A stretch of DNA of 64,000 bases from the NCBI GenBank assembly GCA_964415065.1, contig CAYPYX010000002.1, forward strand, positions 36,588 to 100,587. The letters are read 5' to 3'. The stretch comes from VMCP01 sp964415065. GTDB taxonomy: Bacteria > Bacteroidota > Bacteroidia > NS11-12g > UBA955. A program made the position numbers and the translations under genes. Positions 17,970 through 26,391 of the stretch are shown one piece after another; the first letter of the stretch is position 1; every line of letters begins with the position of its first letter. The notes under the pieces are model-generated. The model had not been told where the DNA came from, searched no databases, and saw only the letters and a list, made by a program, of their open reading frames with translations.

Positions 17970-18335
17970 ATGAATCTGGTTCAAAAGCGGGCAAACTACA
18001 AAACAATTAACATATTACTTCTCATACTGTTTACCGCTTCGTTCTTTTTCTCGTGTCAATCCGAACCTAAAATTTCCGAACAAAAAATGATTCCACTCAT
18101 GGCTGATGTAATTCGATTAGAAGCATCGCAACAAGTAGAGTACAATTACTTGACTTTGTCGGATTCACTTTGGTCATTGAATTATAATTTTGTGTTGAAA
18201 AAACATAAAATAGATTCTAACGACTTTAAACAAACGTTGGAATTCTATAAGAGTAATCCTTCCGAGTTTTCAAATTTAATGGGTAAGGTAATTGATGATT
18301 TGCAAGAGGAGGAGATAAAGCGTTTTCGCCGATAA
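17970..18335 (+). CDS. DUF4296 small lipoprotein
   Basis: From the ATG at 17970 this is a 121-residue lipoprotein. It has a basic N-terminus, a hydrophobic core (INILLLILFTASFFF) and a cysteine at about residue 29 (S-C-Q-S-E-P). The body matches DUF4296: 'MIPLMADVIRLEA' near the start, 'LYFYLVLKKHKID'-like 'YNFVLKKHKIDSNDF' and a C-terminal 'FYKSNPSEFSNLM'. Function unknown, restricted to Bacteroidota. An upstream in-frame ATG at 17832 would add 46 residues before the signal peptide and is close to the -7 box, so the start is ambiguous. It ends 5 bp before mutS2. Confidence 0.72.
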   Translation: MNLVQKRANYKTINILLLILFTASFFFSCQSEPKISEQKMIPLMADVIRLEASQQVEYNYLTLSDSLWSLNYNFVLKKHKIDSNDFKQTLEFYKSNPSEFSNLMGKVIDDLQEEEIKRFRR

Positions 18336-18340
18336 TTCCT

Positions 18341-20749
18341 ATGATTTACCCACCTAATTTTGAAGAAATAATTGGATTTGATTCACTACGTCGTGAGTTG
18401 GGGAATCTTTGTCGGTTAGACTCATCGGCACACATTGCAGCTGAATTTAACATGCACAGCAGCATGGATTCAGTGCAGGTCGATCTCAACGATTTAGATG
18501 AGTGTAAACGCATTAACGAACTGTTTCCCTCTTTATTTCACTGGGTACAAGTTACGGATATAGAGCCTTGGTTGAAGTATGTGGATGTAGAGGGTTATTT
18601 TTTATCGGAGGATGAGTTTTCGGGTATTTTGGAGGTTTTGCATTTGTATGCTAAGTTCTCCAATACATTGAAAAATAGAGCGGAAGAATTTCCATTATTT
18701 TTTAAACGATTTTCAGCCAACGACGCAGTTTTACCTACGATTAATTTAATCGAATCGGTAGTAGATCGAGAAGGAAAACTACGAACCAATGCTTCCGTTG
18801 CATATCAAAAACTCAACCAGGAGATTGCACGTTTGGATCGTGAAGCACGAATTCAAACCCACTCTATTTTTAAGGCTTGGAAAGCCCAAGGATATGTGGC
18901 AGACACGGATGTTACTGTAAGAGAAGAACGATTAGTTATTCCTATTCTGGCTGAATTCAAGCGCAAAGTACAAGGTTTTGTGAAGGATGTTTCTGCAACG
19001 GGAAAAGTGTTGTTTGTAGAACCCGCCGCTATTTTGGAGATAAACAATCGCCTGAAGGAGTTATTCTCGGAACGGAAACGAGAGCGCGAACGAATTTTAA
19101 AACAATTAACCGCCCAATTAAGTCCCAAGACACACCAACTGCTTCACTTAATGGATTCCGTTACACAAGCGGATTTTGTTTACGCAAAATGGTTGCTCTG
19201 TGATCGATATCGCGCGGAACGACCTCGAATCAGTTCTAAATCCAAAATATCTTTAAAAAAGGCATTTCATCCTGTATTGCACAGAGAACTCTCTGCTCAA
19301 AATAAGCAAGTAGTACCGTTGCAAATAGAAATGGACGAAAAGCGGGTGGTAGTGGTAAGCGGTCCCAATGCAGGAGGAAAAAGTGTCGTACTCAAAACAA
19401 CCTTGTTGCTACAATATTGGCTACAATGTGGATTCTATATATCGGCCTCACCCGATAGTGAAATGGGCTTTTTCTCGAATCTAGCTATTGATAGTGGGGA
19501 TGGCCAGTCGCTCGAAAGTGGATTGAGTACATTTAGCGCACATTTAAAAAATTTAAAAGCCATTTTAGAAATGGCAGATGAAACCACGTTGGTTGGATTA
19601 GACGAATTAGGTACTGGTACGGATCCTCGTTATGGAGCTCCTATAGCACAGGCCGTATTGGAAGAATTGTTAAAAAAATCCTCCTTTGTAATTGCAACAA
19701 CCCATTTTTCTCAAATTCGAGAATGGGGAAGGGGAATCCCCAACGTAGTGCAGGCAAGTATGCAATATGATGCGTTGCATTTGAAGCCGTTGTATACATT
19801 CGTAATGGGTAAGCCTGGAAGTAGTTTCGCGTTGGAATTGATGCGTAAAACGGGCTTTGATGGTAACTGGATGAATACCATTGAACGATTGTCGGGTGAA
19901 TCTTTGGGTAAAACGGAAGATTTAATGTTGGATTTGGAGCGCCAAAATCAGCAATTGTTGCAGCAAATTCAAGAGAATGAAAAACGAACACAGCATTTAA
20001 ATTCATTAATTGCGGAATACACGGAGTTAAAGGATAAAATTAATTCGAAGCGTCAAGCCATTCTGGAGCAGACACGAGTGGAGGCCAAGCAATTATTGAG
20101 TACGGCCAATCAACAAATCGAACAAACTATTCGAATCATTCGAGAAAACTCAGCAGATAAAGTAAAGACTAACAAAGCAAGAGAAAAGCTGGATTCATTC
20201 AAAGTGGGTTTGGAGAAACGAGTAGGTCAAAAGATTCAAGCAGCCCCAGCATCCCCCGAAAAAGAAAAAGTAGAAAAAATAATCAAACTCGATCCCAAAA
20301 CTATTATACCCGGCGCCAAAGTTAAAAACCGTGTTAGTGGTCAAACCGGTGAAGTGCTAGAGGTGAAAAAGGAAAAGGTTTTGGTGGTTTTTGGATTAAT
20401 TAAAATGTGGGTTCCATTATCTGAACTTCAAGTCTCTGTCGAAAAATCGGGTGGATCCAAGCAACGCACTACATCGGGTTTTAATTGGGTAGAGCGTCAA
20501 AGTGTATTTTCAGACACATTAGACTTGCATGGAGTACAACCTGATGCAAGTTTAGAGGTCATTGCCAAATGGTTGGGAGAAGGATATGCGTTGGGTCGTA
20601 GAGAGTTAAAAATTGTGCATGGAAAGGGAACTGGTGTACTGCGAAGAACCGTGAGAAATCATTTGAAAACCATGAATTTTGTTAAAAGCTTTCATTCTGA
20701 AGACAAATTTAATGGCGGTGATGGGTGTACCATTGTTGTACTCAACTAA
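18341..20749 (+). CDS. mutS2: Endonuclease MutS2
   Basis: An 802-residue MutS2. The core/lever domain lacks the mismatch-recognition domain of MutS1. The ABC-type ATPase has Walker A GPNAGGKS (341-348), Walker B-like TLVGLDELGTGTDP and 'VIATTHFSQI'. A coiled coil (about 525-630) follows, then a linker and a C-terminal Smr nuclease domain (about 725-802) with L-D-L-H-G and 'KIVHGKGTGVLR'. MutS2 acts on branched DNA and suppresses recombination, and in some bacteria rescues collided ribosomes. The linker contains an antisense dispersed-motif copy (20250-20261) encoding A-S-P-E-K. Likely cotranscribed with the DUF4296 gene. Confidence 0.93.
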   Translation: MIYPPNFEEIIGFDSLRRELGNLCRLDSSAHIAAEFNMHSSMDSVQVDLNDLDECKRINELFPSLFHWVQVTDIEPWLKYVDVEGYFLSEDEFSGILEVLHLYAKFSNTLKNRAEEFPLFFKRFSANDAVLPTINLIESVVDREGKLRTNASVAYQKLNQEIARLDREARIQTHSIFKAWKAQGYVADTDVTVREERLVIPILAEFKRKVQGFVKDVSATGKVLFVEPAAILEINNRLKELFSERKRERERILKQLTAQLSPKTHQLLHLMDSVTQADFVYAKWLLCDRYRAERPRISSKSKISLKKAFHPVLHRELSAQNKQVVPLQIEMDEKRVVVVSGPNAGGKSVVLKTTLLLQYWLQCGFYISASPDSEMGFFSNLAIDSGDGQSLESGLSTFSAHLKNLKAILEMADETTLVGLDELGTGTDPRYGAPIAQAVLEELLKKSSFVIATTHFSQIREWGRGIPNVVQASMQYDALHLKPLYTFVMGKPGSSFALELMRKTGFDGNWMNTIERLSGESLGKTEDLMLDLERQNQQLLQQIQENEKRTQHLNSLIAEYTELKDKINSKRQAILEQTRVEAKQLLSTANQQIEQTIRIIRENSADKVKTNKAREKLDSFKVGLEKRVGQKIQAAPASPEKEKVEKIIKLDPKTIIPGAKVKNRVSGQTGEVLEVKKEKVLVVFGLIKMWVPLSELQVSVEKSGGSKQRTTSGFNWVERQSVFSDTLDLHGVQPDASLEVIAKWLGEGYALGRRELKIVHGKGTGVLRRTVRNHLKTMNFVKSFHSEDKFNGGDGCTIVVLN
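20250..20261 (-). repeat. Dispersed motif TTTCGGGGGATG, exact copy
   Basis: Minus-strand copy in the poorly conserved linker of mutS2. The downstream half (GGGCTGCTT) partly matches ATTCTGCTG. Confidence 0.6.
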
Positions 20750-20851
20750 TTGTGGATTCGATAAATTTTCAACCTTACTCTAAGCATTACGATTTATAAA
20801 ATTATCAATCTACACGCAATTGTATGTTAATAAATTGAAAAGGGTTTGACG

Positions 20852-20859
20852 TATCTTTG
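20852..20859 (+). promoter_or_regulatory. -7 box (TATCTTTG) for folD-queE
   Basis: TATCTTTG lies 4 bases before the folD ATG at 20864, implying an almost leaderless transcript. This also argues against the in-frame TTG at 20846. Confidence 0.45.
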
Positions 20860-20863
20860 TGGT

Positions 20864-21748
20864 ATGGCTCAAATCTTAGATGGAAAAGCTGTTTCGTCAT
20901 TCTTTAAACAACAAATAGCGTCTGAAGTAAATGAAATGGTGGCATCCGGTCATCGTGCACCTCACTTAGTAGCTATTTTAGTGGGTTCCGACGGGGGAAG
21001 TAAAACCTATGTTGGTGCAAAGGAAAAAGCCTGCAACGAAGTGGGTTTTACAGGAACTGTGCTTCATTTCGATGAGTCCATTTCGGAGGAGGAATTGTTG
21101 AATGAAGTTCATCGGATCAATGCAGATTCTAGCATCGACGGATTGATTGTTCAACTTCCACTGCCCAAACACATTAACGAAAATGCCATTACACAAGCCA
21201 TCTTGCCGGAAAAAGATGTTGATGGATTCCACGATATCAATATGGGAAAATTAACCAAAGGCGATCATTCAGGTTATATTTCTGCTACTCCGTTAGGCAT
21301 TACTATGTTGTTGAAATATTATAATATAGAGACTACTGGAAAACATGCTGTTGTGATAGGAAGAAGCAATATTGTTGGTCGCCCCATGAGTATATTGTTG
21401 TCGGATTCATCGCAAACTGGAAATGCCACGGTCACCCTTTGCCACTCTCGTACACAGAATCTAAAGGAATTGGTTTCGCAAGCTGACATTGTAATCGCAG
21501 CTATTGGGAAGCCTGGATTTGTTACGGGAGATATGATAAAGCCAGGTGCAATTGTTATTGACGTAGGTACTACTCGCCTAGACGATGCAACCAAAAAAGC
21601 AGGTTGGAGATTGGCCGGCGATGTTGATTTTGCTAGTGCTGAATTAAATTCGAGTTACATTACTCCTGTGCCCGGTGGTGTAGGACCTATGACCATTACA
21701 GGTTTATTATTTAATACGTTAAAGGCCAGAAAACGACAAATCGCATGA
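20864..21748 (+). CDS. folD: Bifunctional methylenetetrahydrofolate dehydrogenase/cyclohydrolase
   Basis: A 294-residue FolD that interconverts 5,10-methylene-, methenyl- and 10-formyl-THF using NADP. The catalytic Y49-x3-K53 pair is in K-T-Y-V-G-A-K-E-K. The Rossmann motif VVIGRSNIVGRPMS is at about 158-171, and the C-terminal PGGVGPMT signature is present. The ATG at 20864 gives the family's MAQILDGK start. An earlier TTG in frame sits before the -7 box. Its stop overlaps the queE start (ATGA), so translation is coupled. It feeds one-carbon units to purine synthesis, for which purL lies further along. Confidence 0.93.
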   Translation: MAQILDGKAVSSFFKQQIASEVNEMVASGHRAPHLVAILVGSDGGSKTYVGAKEKACNEVGFTGTVLHFDESISEEELLNEVHRINADSSIDGLIVQLPLPKHINENAITQAILPEKDVDGFHDINMGKLTKGDHSGYISATPLGITMLLKYYNIETTGKHAVVIGRSNIVGRPMSILLSDSSQTGNATVTLCHSRTQNLKELVSQADIVIAAIGKPGFVTGDMIKPGAIVIDVGTTRLDDATKKAGWRLAGDVDFASAELNSSYITPVPGGVGPMTITGLLFNTLKARKRQIA

Positions 21749-22341
21749 AATTTCCGGTGATGGAACATTTTTACACCGTTCAAGGTGAGGGTGCATTCAG
21801 TGGCTTTGCGGCATATTTCATTCGATTGGCGGGATGTGACGTGGGATGTGTTTGGTGCGATGTGAAGGAGAGTTGGCATACCGATGGTTATCCACAATAT
21901 ACAGCAGCGGAAATGTTGGCTTGGGTTCAGAATTCTGGTGCAGATCGAGTGGTAATAACCGGTGGCGAACCAGCAATGTATGATTTGAATTCCATTTGTG
22001 AACTCTTCAATAACGAAGGTATTTTTGTTCACATCGAAACTTCTGCGGCACATCCAATTCGTGGAAAATTTCATTGGATTACGATTTCTCCCAAAAAATT
22101 TAAGTCGCCATTAAAGTCTGAAATGCCTAAAGCAAATGAGTTGAAAATCATCGTTTTTAACAAGTCTGATTTTGAATGGGCAGAAAAATGGGCGGAGTTG
22201 TGCGACGCTAATTGTCGCAAATATTTGCAACCAGAATGGGATAAACGCGAAGAAATGACGCCCTTGATTGTGGAGTACGTAAAGAAAAATCCGCATTGGC
22301 ACGTGTCGCTTCAAACCCATAAATACATGGGAATTCCTTAA
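21745..22341 (+). CDS. queE: 7-carboxy-7-deazaguanine synthase (radical SAM)
   Basis: A 198-residue radical-SAM enzyme of queuosine/7-deazaguanine synthesis that turns 6-carboxytetrahydropterin into CDG. The cluster motif is CX3CX2C at C31, C35 and C38 (CDVGCVWC), preceded by the family's 'TVQGEGAFSG' and followed by VITGGEP (about 71-77) and 'HIETSAAHP'. The short radical-SAM core is normal for QueE. Its first four bases overlap the folD stop. Neighbouring que genes are not in the window. Confidence 0.92.
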   Translation: MKFPVMEHFYTVQGEGAFSGFAAYFIRLAGCDVGCVWCDVKESWHTDGYPQYTAAEMLAWVQNSGADRVVITGGEPAMYDLNSICELFNNEGIFVHIETSAAHPIRGKFHWITISPKKFKSPLKSEMPKANELKIIVFNKSDFEWAEKWAELCDANCRKYLQPEWDKREEMTPLIVEYVKKNPHWHVSLQTHKYMGIP

Positions 22342-22362
22342 ATCTCGTTATAATTGAACACG

Positions 22363-23490
22363 ATGTTTCGAAACAGTGCTGATTTGAGTAGATTTTTATT
22401 GATGTTGATTTTTGGGGGATGGTTTTTCTGCTCTCCAATAACTCTGTATTCTCAAGTTTCACAAACTGAAAGGGCTCTAAGAAAGCAGTATTTTGCCTTT
22501 TCTGATACAACAATCCGCAAAATTGAATCGTTTTTTGATCGACATCAGAAAATAGGAAATTTTAATGGAACCTATTTGATGTTCAAACAGGATAGTTTGA
22601 TTTATGGTTCTCGGGGTTATGCAATATACAGTAATTTGGATTCGGTCGAGCCCAATGATATTTTCCAATTAGCTTCTGTCTCAAAAGTGTTTACCGGAGT
22701 TGCAGTTATGCAATTGCATCAAGATGGGTATCTAAATATTGATGATTCGGTCCATTGGTATCTTCCTGAATTGAATGTAAAGTCACTAACTATCCGACAA
22801 CTTTTAAGTCATACAAGTGGCTTACCCGATTATTTCTATGCTGATTACAAAGGATTCTCACTTGCAGAAGGTGAAACTCACATGAAAAATGAGCACATTA
22901 TAGAAGTCATTAACAATCAATCAAGTCGTAAATTCGGTCGTCAGGGTTTTTATGATTACTGCAACACCAATTACGTACTTTTAAGCTTAATAGTTGAACG
23001 AATTACCCAACAGGACTTTAGAAGTTATGTAAAGGAACATGTTTTTAAAATGTCAGACATGAAATACTCACATATCTGTAATTTTGATAGTCTTCCTTTG
23101 GTAAATTATCCGGTTCAAGGATACAATAATTGGAGTGTTTTTGATGATGTGATGTTCAATGGTACTACCGGCGACAAAGGAGTATATTCCAATGTATTTG
23201 AAATGTTTTTATTTGATAGGGCTTTAAGAGGGTCTTATATTTTACATGAAGCCACTAAAGAAGAAATGTGGACACCACAAACGGTAACAGGCCCAGGAGC
23301 TTATTATTCTATGGGTTGGAGAGTAAAGTGGATCGACAATCAGAAGTGGGTATTCCACAATGGTTGGTGGAAAGGATTCCGCACTTATTATTGGAGGTGC
23401 CTAGACGATGATAAGTGTTTTGTAGTTTTAACGAACAACGTTTACGGACGTTTCTTGAGTACCGCTGAGATGGTAAAATTACTGGAATAA
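22363..23490 (+). CDS. Serine beta-lactamase-like hydrolase (class C / PBP-like)
   Basis: A 375-residue secreted protein with a signal peptide (about 1-30) and a beta-lactamase/transpeptidase fold. The nucleophile motif SxxK is S105-V-S-K108, the second motif YxN is Y199-C-N201, and an H-N-G-W-W at about 332 takes the place of KTG. 'IRQLLSHTSGLPDY' (about 145) is typical of the EstB/class C-like family. The reaction may be D-amino-peptide or ester hydrolysis, and beta-lactamase activity cannot be assumed. A TTG nine bases upstream is in frame, but the ATG is preferred. The last 12 bases overlap the end of the convergent gene. Confidence 0.82.
   Translation: MFRNSADLSRFLLMLIFGGWFFCSPITLYSQVSQTERALRKQYFAFSDTTIRKIESFFDRHQKIGNFNGTYLMFKQDSLIYGSRGYAIYSNLDSVEPNDIFQLASVSKVFTGVAVMQLHQDGYLNIDDSVHWYLPELNVKSLTIRQLLSHTSGLPDYFYADYKGFSLAEGETHMKNEHIIEVINNQSSRKFGRQGFYDYCNTNYVLLSLIVERITQQDFRSYVKEHVFKMSDMKYSHICNFDSLPLVNYPVQGYNNWSVFDDVMFNGTTGDKGVYSNVFEMFLFDRALRGSYILHEATKEEMWTPQTVTGPGAYYSMGWRVKWIDNQKWVFHNGWWKGFRTYYWRCLDDDKCFVVLTNNVYGRFLSTAEMVKLLE
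22410..22421 (+). repeat. Dispersed motif variant TTTTGGGGGATG
   Basis: Plus-strand copy in the signal-peptide region of the serine hydrolase, followed by GTT then TTTCTGCTC, close to the extended motif. Confidence 0.55.
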
Positions 23491-24615
23491 TATTTTAAAC
23501 CTATAGGTGGATGTGGGGTTTGTATCGTTGATCGGAATTCCGTCGTTAGTTGAACTTCTTGCATTTTTGGAGTAATCCTGTTTCTGATTCATTTCGATAC
23601 TCACATCTGAATTTCTGACAGAATTTAATGTAACAAAATACAATCCTGGCTTTAAATTGGGTTGTAATTCTATTTGCTCACGAAAATCGGTTTTTACGGA
23701 ATATACTGGATTGCCTGCCGCATCAAAAATTTCTACATAAAGGTATTTTGAACCCTCAAATATTGAATGAAACTGGGGATAAGCGTGCGAAGAACTTCTT
23801 ATACTAAACGTAAAGGATTCGTAAGCATTTTGTGGGTTGGAGTAAGTTACAATGGATTGATTCAACCAACTAATATTGGAATTAATGGGAAGCTGATTGA
23901 TAACCCCCACTGCGTCTAAGTCAAATCCAGATGAAGCAAAATTAGTGGGCCAAGGATCATTTATCAGGTTTCCACGAGAATCTCTGCTTCCCCAACGAGA
24001 ATCAATACTTCCAACAACATCAATAACTTTCACGTAGTTAATGGTAGTTGGGAAATTGGGTGTGTCTTTGAAGTCATTCAGGTCAAACGGAGTACCGTAA
24101 GGCATTCGGAACCGACCCGCTAAATTGTGAATTGAATCGGGGTAAGTCGTCCCAAAAGGTTCGGTTTGAAAACCGGTTTGAGAATAGGAAAACGAAGGAA
24201 ATCGATAATACCGTTGTCCATCTTGAGAAACTTCCACGTGTGCAAGTTCCAAAAAGCTGTCGTTAAATGCATTTTCAAAAACCGCGAAATCAAATCCCGG
24301 TCCGTTGATGATGGGTTGAGGAAATCCTAAAACCACAGAACCACCGTCCCCTAAACTAATAACACCGTTTTTCCGGTGTTTGCCAAATGCGGAGTTAATG
24401 GTACCCACAGATGCTGTTCCCGAATCAGGAACATTAATTTGTCTGAGGCCGGGGTAAGCTACACCTTCAGATGCCCAATTTACAAAGCAGTTAGAATCGC
24501 CGTGAATGGCTATGCTTTGAGGTTTTCCGGGGATGGTATTGAACTGTGAAAATACCGCAGAATTCCATCCCCCGAAAAATAGGTAACAAATAATAACGAA
24601 TAGGTTATTTTTCAT
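23479..24615 (-). CDS. Secreted cell-surface protein of unknown function
   Basis: About 378 residues with a signal peptide (MKNNLFVIICYLFFGG, cleaved near VFSQ). A conserved-looking surface domain (about 20-240) contains 'SLGDGGSVVLGFPQPI', 'GPGFDFAVFENAF' and 'ELAHVEVSQDGQRYYRFPS', a pattern seen in exported proteins of Bacteroidota and other phyla. The C-terminal region 'GLYFVTLNSV' is strand-rich but lacks a clear T9SS sorting motif. I do not recognise a specific function. An ATG 18 bases upstream is also possible. It lies between a convergent hydrolase (12-bp overlap) and ftcD, with which it may be cotranscribed. Confidence 0.6.
   Translation of the reverse strand: MKNNLFVIICYLFFGGWNSAVFSQFNTIPGKPQSIAIHGDSNCFVNWASEGVAYPGLRQINVPDSGTASVGTINSAFGKHRKNGVISLGDGGSVVLGFPQPIINGPGFDFAVFENAFNDSFLELAHVEVSQDGQRYYRFPSFSYSQTGFQTEPFGTTYPDSIHNLAGRFRMPYGTPFDLNDFKDTPNFPTTINYVKVIDVVGSIDSRWGSRDSRGNLINDPWPTNFASSGFDLDAVGVINQLPINSNISWLNQSIVTYSNPQNAYESFTFSIRSSSHAYPQFHSIFEGSKYLYVEIFDAAGNPVYSVKTDFREQIELQPNLKPGLYFVTLNSVRNSDVSIEMNQKQDYSKNARSSTNDGIPINDTNPTSTYRFKILFQ
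24566..24577 (-). repeat. Dispersed motif TTTCGGGGGATG, exact copy
   Basis: Minus-strand copy inside the signal-peptide region (encoding F-G-G-W), followed by GGAATTCTGCGG, the extended form with one base missing. Confidence 0.6.
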
Positions 24616-24641
24616 TGGAGTTAATCCAAACATGTTGGTTT

Positions 24642-26327
24642 TTAGCGCAAACGAGACTCAATATCATTTGCAATTTCATCGCATTCTGCATGATTTTTAC
24701 GAAGTAATTCTTCTGCTTTCGCTACGATATTTTCCGCAAAAGTTCGATCTGTCAAACCTTTAGCATTGGTAATTACATTGAACCATGCACCACGTACTGC
24801 AGTTTTCAAACAGATAACACCCACACCTACATCACTCAAACTATTGGGATTGCCGATTTTTGACATTTCCCTCATCAATGGTAGACATTCGTATGCTTTT
24901 ACCATGGTTTTATAGGGAATTTCAGTTGCGTATTGACTGGCTTTTTCGATGGCAAGTTTACGTTCAGCTTTTTGTTCTTCTGTGTCTTTGGGAAGTCCGA
25001 AAGCTGCAAGAATACCATCAAATGCACGCGTATCTTCATCTACTAGATGGAGCAATTCATCTTTAAGTTTTTGGCCTTGAACTGCCCAAGGTGAGAATTC
25101 ATGAACTCGCTCTTCCCAACCTCGTTTGGAAGCGCTTAAATTAGCCACCATAGTGCCTAAAGATGCGCCTAGTGCTGCTGAAAGTGCAGCTATGGATCCT
25201 CCACCGGGTGCGGGAGAATCACTTGCCGTTTCGTTGGCGAAATTTTTTACGCTTAGATTTATGAGGCGCTCAGATTGAATATCTTTTAACAAGTATTCAA
25301 TAATCCGCGTTTGAGGATCGAATTCGGATAATTCATTCAATCCCATACTTTTAATGGCAATATCAATGAGTGTAGCTTCATCTACACCAGAGCTCAATCC
25401 TTGTTTCTCCAAAAAGTACTTACCGGCATCCAACATAGGTTGCAACGGAACCAATCCAACTAACTCACTACCGGTTACTCGAGCACCTCTTTCATCTGCT
25501 GATTTACAGGTTTCCTCGAAAACTTGGTGTAATGGGGTATGACGGAAGTTGGTTAAATTGATACTGATTTGTGCAATTCCATATTCTTCGATGTACCAAC
25601 CAATTGCTTTAACAAATTTTAATTTTCCTGGAATTCTTACATCTTCTCCGTTGGCATCTTTTACCACTTTCCCAGAAATAGGATTTCCTTCGCGTTTTAC
25701 ACGGCCTGCCTCGCGAATATCAAAAGCAATACGGTTGGCAATACGCGTGCTTTTGGTGTTTAGATTCACATTATATGCAATTAGGAAATCGCGCGCTCCA
25801 ATTACGGTTGCTCCCGATTGTGCATTCATTTTAGCGGGACCAAAATCGGGTTTCCATTCGGGTAAGGCAATTTTGTCAAAGAAACCTTCATATTCACCAG
25901 CCCGAATTACAGAAAGGTTGGAACGGGATTTATTGGGCTGAGCTTCCTCGTATAAATACACCGGAATTTGAAGTTCGTTACCCACTCTTTCTGCTAGTTG
26001 AGTAGCATAGGCTGCGGTTTCTTCCATGGTGATGCCTGAAATTGGGATTAATGGACAAACGTCGGTTGCGCCCATTCTGGGATGTTCTCCGCTATGATTA
26101 GACATATCAATCAGGTTAGAAGCGGTTTGAATTCCTCGAAATGCAGCTTCGATTACCGCCTCTGGTGTTCCAACAAATGTTACTACCGTACGGTTGGTAG
26201 CTTTACCCGGATCTACGTTTAATAATTTCACTCCATCAACCGACTCAATGGCGTCTGTAATTTGTTTGATAACTACGGGATTACGTCCTTCACTAAAATT
26301 TGGAACACATTCAATTAATTTCTGCAT
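24642..26327 (-). CDS. ftcD: Glutamate formimidoyltransferase / formimidoyl-THF cyclodeaminase fusion
   Basis: A 561-residue bifunctional enzyme of histidine degradation. The first half (about 1-325), starting K-L-I-E-C-V-P-N-F-S-E-G-R, transfers the formimino group from formiminoglutamate to THF. The second half (about 355-561), marked by SDSPAPGGGSIAALSAALGA, releases ammonia to give methenyl-THF, a FolD substrate. The two-domain architecture is the usual one in Bacteroidota. Other hut genes are absent here. A minus-strand -7 box lies just upstream, divergent from glmM. Confidence 0.92.
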   Translation of the reverse strand: MQKLIECVPNFSEGRNPVVIKQITDAIESVDGVKLLNVDPGKATNRTVVTFVGTPEAVIEAAFRGIQTASNLIDMSNHSGEHPRMGATDVCPLIPISGITMEETAAYATQLAERVGNELQIPVYLYEEAQPNKSRSNLSVIRAGEYEGFFDKIALPEWKPDFGPAKMNAQSGATVIGARDFLIAYNVNLNTKSTRIANRIAFDIREAGRVKREGNPISGKVVKDANGEDVRIPGKLKFVKAIGWYIEEYGIAQISINLTNFRHTPLHQVFEETCKSADERGARVTGSELVGLVPLQPMLDAGKYFLEKQGLSSGVDEATLIDIAIKSMGLNELSEFDPQTRIIEYLLKDIQSERLINLSVKNFANETASDSPAPGGGSIAALSAALGASLGTMVANLSASKRGWEERVHEFSPWAVQGQKLKDELLHLVDEDTRAFDGILAAFGLPKDTEEQKAERKLAIEKASQYATEIPYKTMVKAYECLPLMREMSKIGNPNSLSDVGVGVICLKTAVRGAWFNVITNAKGLTDRTFAENIVAKAEELLRKNHAECDEIANDIESRLR

Positions 26328-26331
26328 AGTA

Positions 26332-26339
26332 CAAAGTTA
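26332..26339 (-). promoter_or_regulatory. -7 box (TAACTTTG) for ftcD
   Basis: Reads TAACTTTG on the minus strand, 4 bases before the ftcD ATG, in the 64-bp divergent gap with glmM. Confidence 0.45.
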
Positions 26340-26369
26340 CTGAATTTAGTTTTATCCCCGAAAAAATGG

Positions 26370-26377
26370 TATCTTTG
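26370..26377 (+). promoter_or_regulatory. -7 box (TATCTTTG) for glmM
   Basis: TATCTTTG lies 14 bases before the glmM ATG. No clear -33 TTTG. Confidence 0.45.
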
Positions 26378-26391
26378 CGCCCCCAAAATTT

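Noticed and set aside
18853..20006. Antisense frames inside mutS2
   Set aside because: They overlap a strong, fully conserved gene and show no family pattern.
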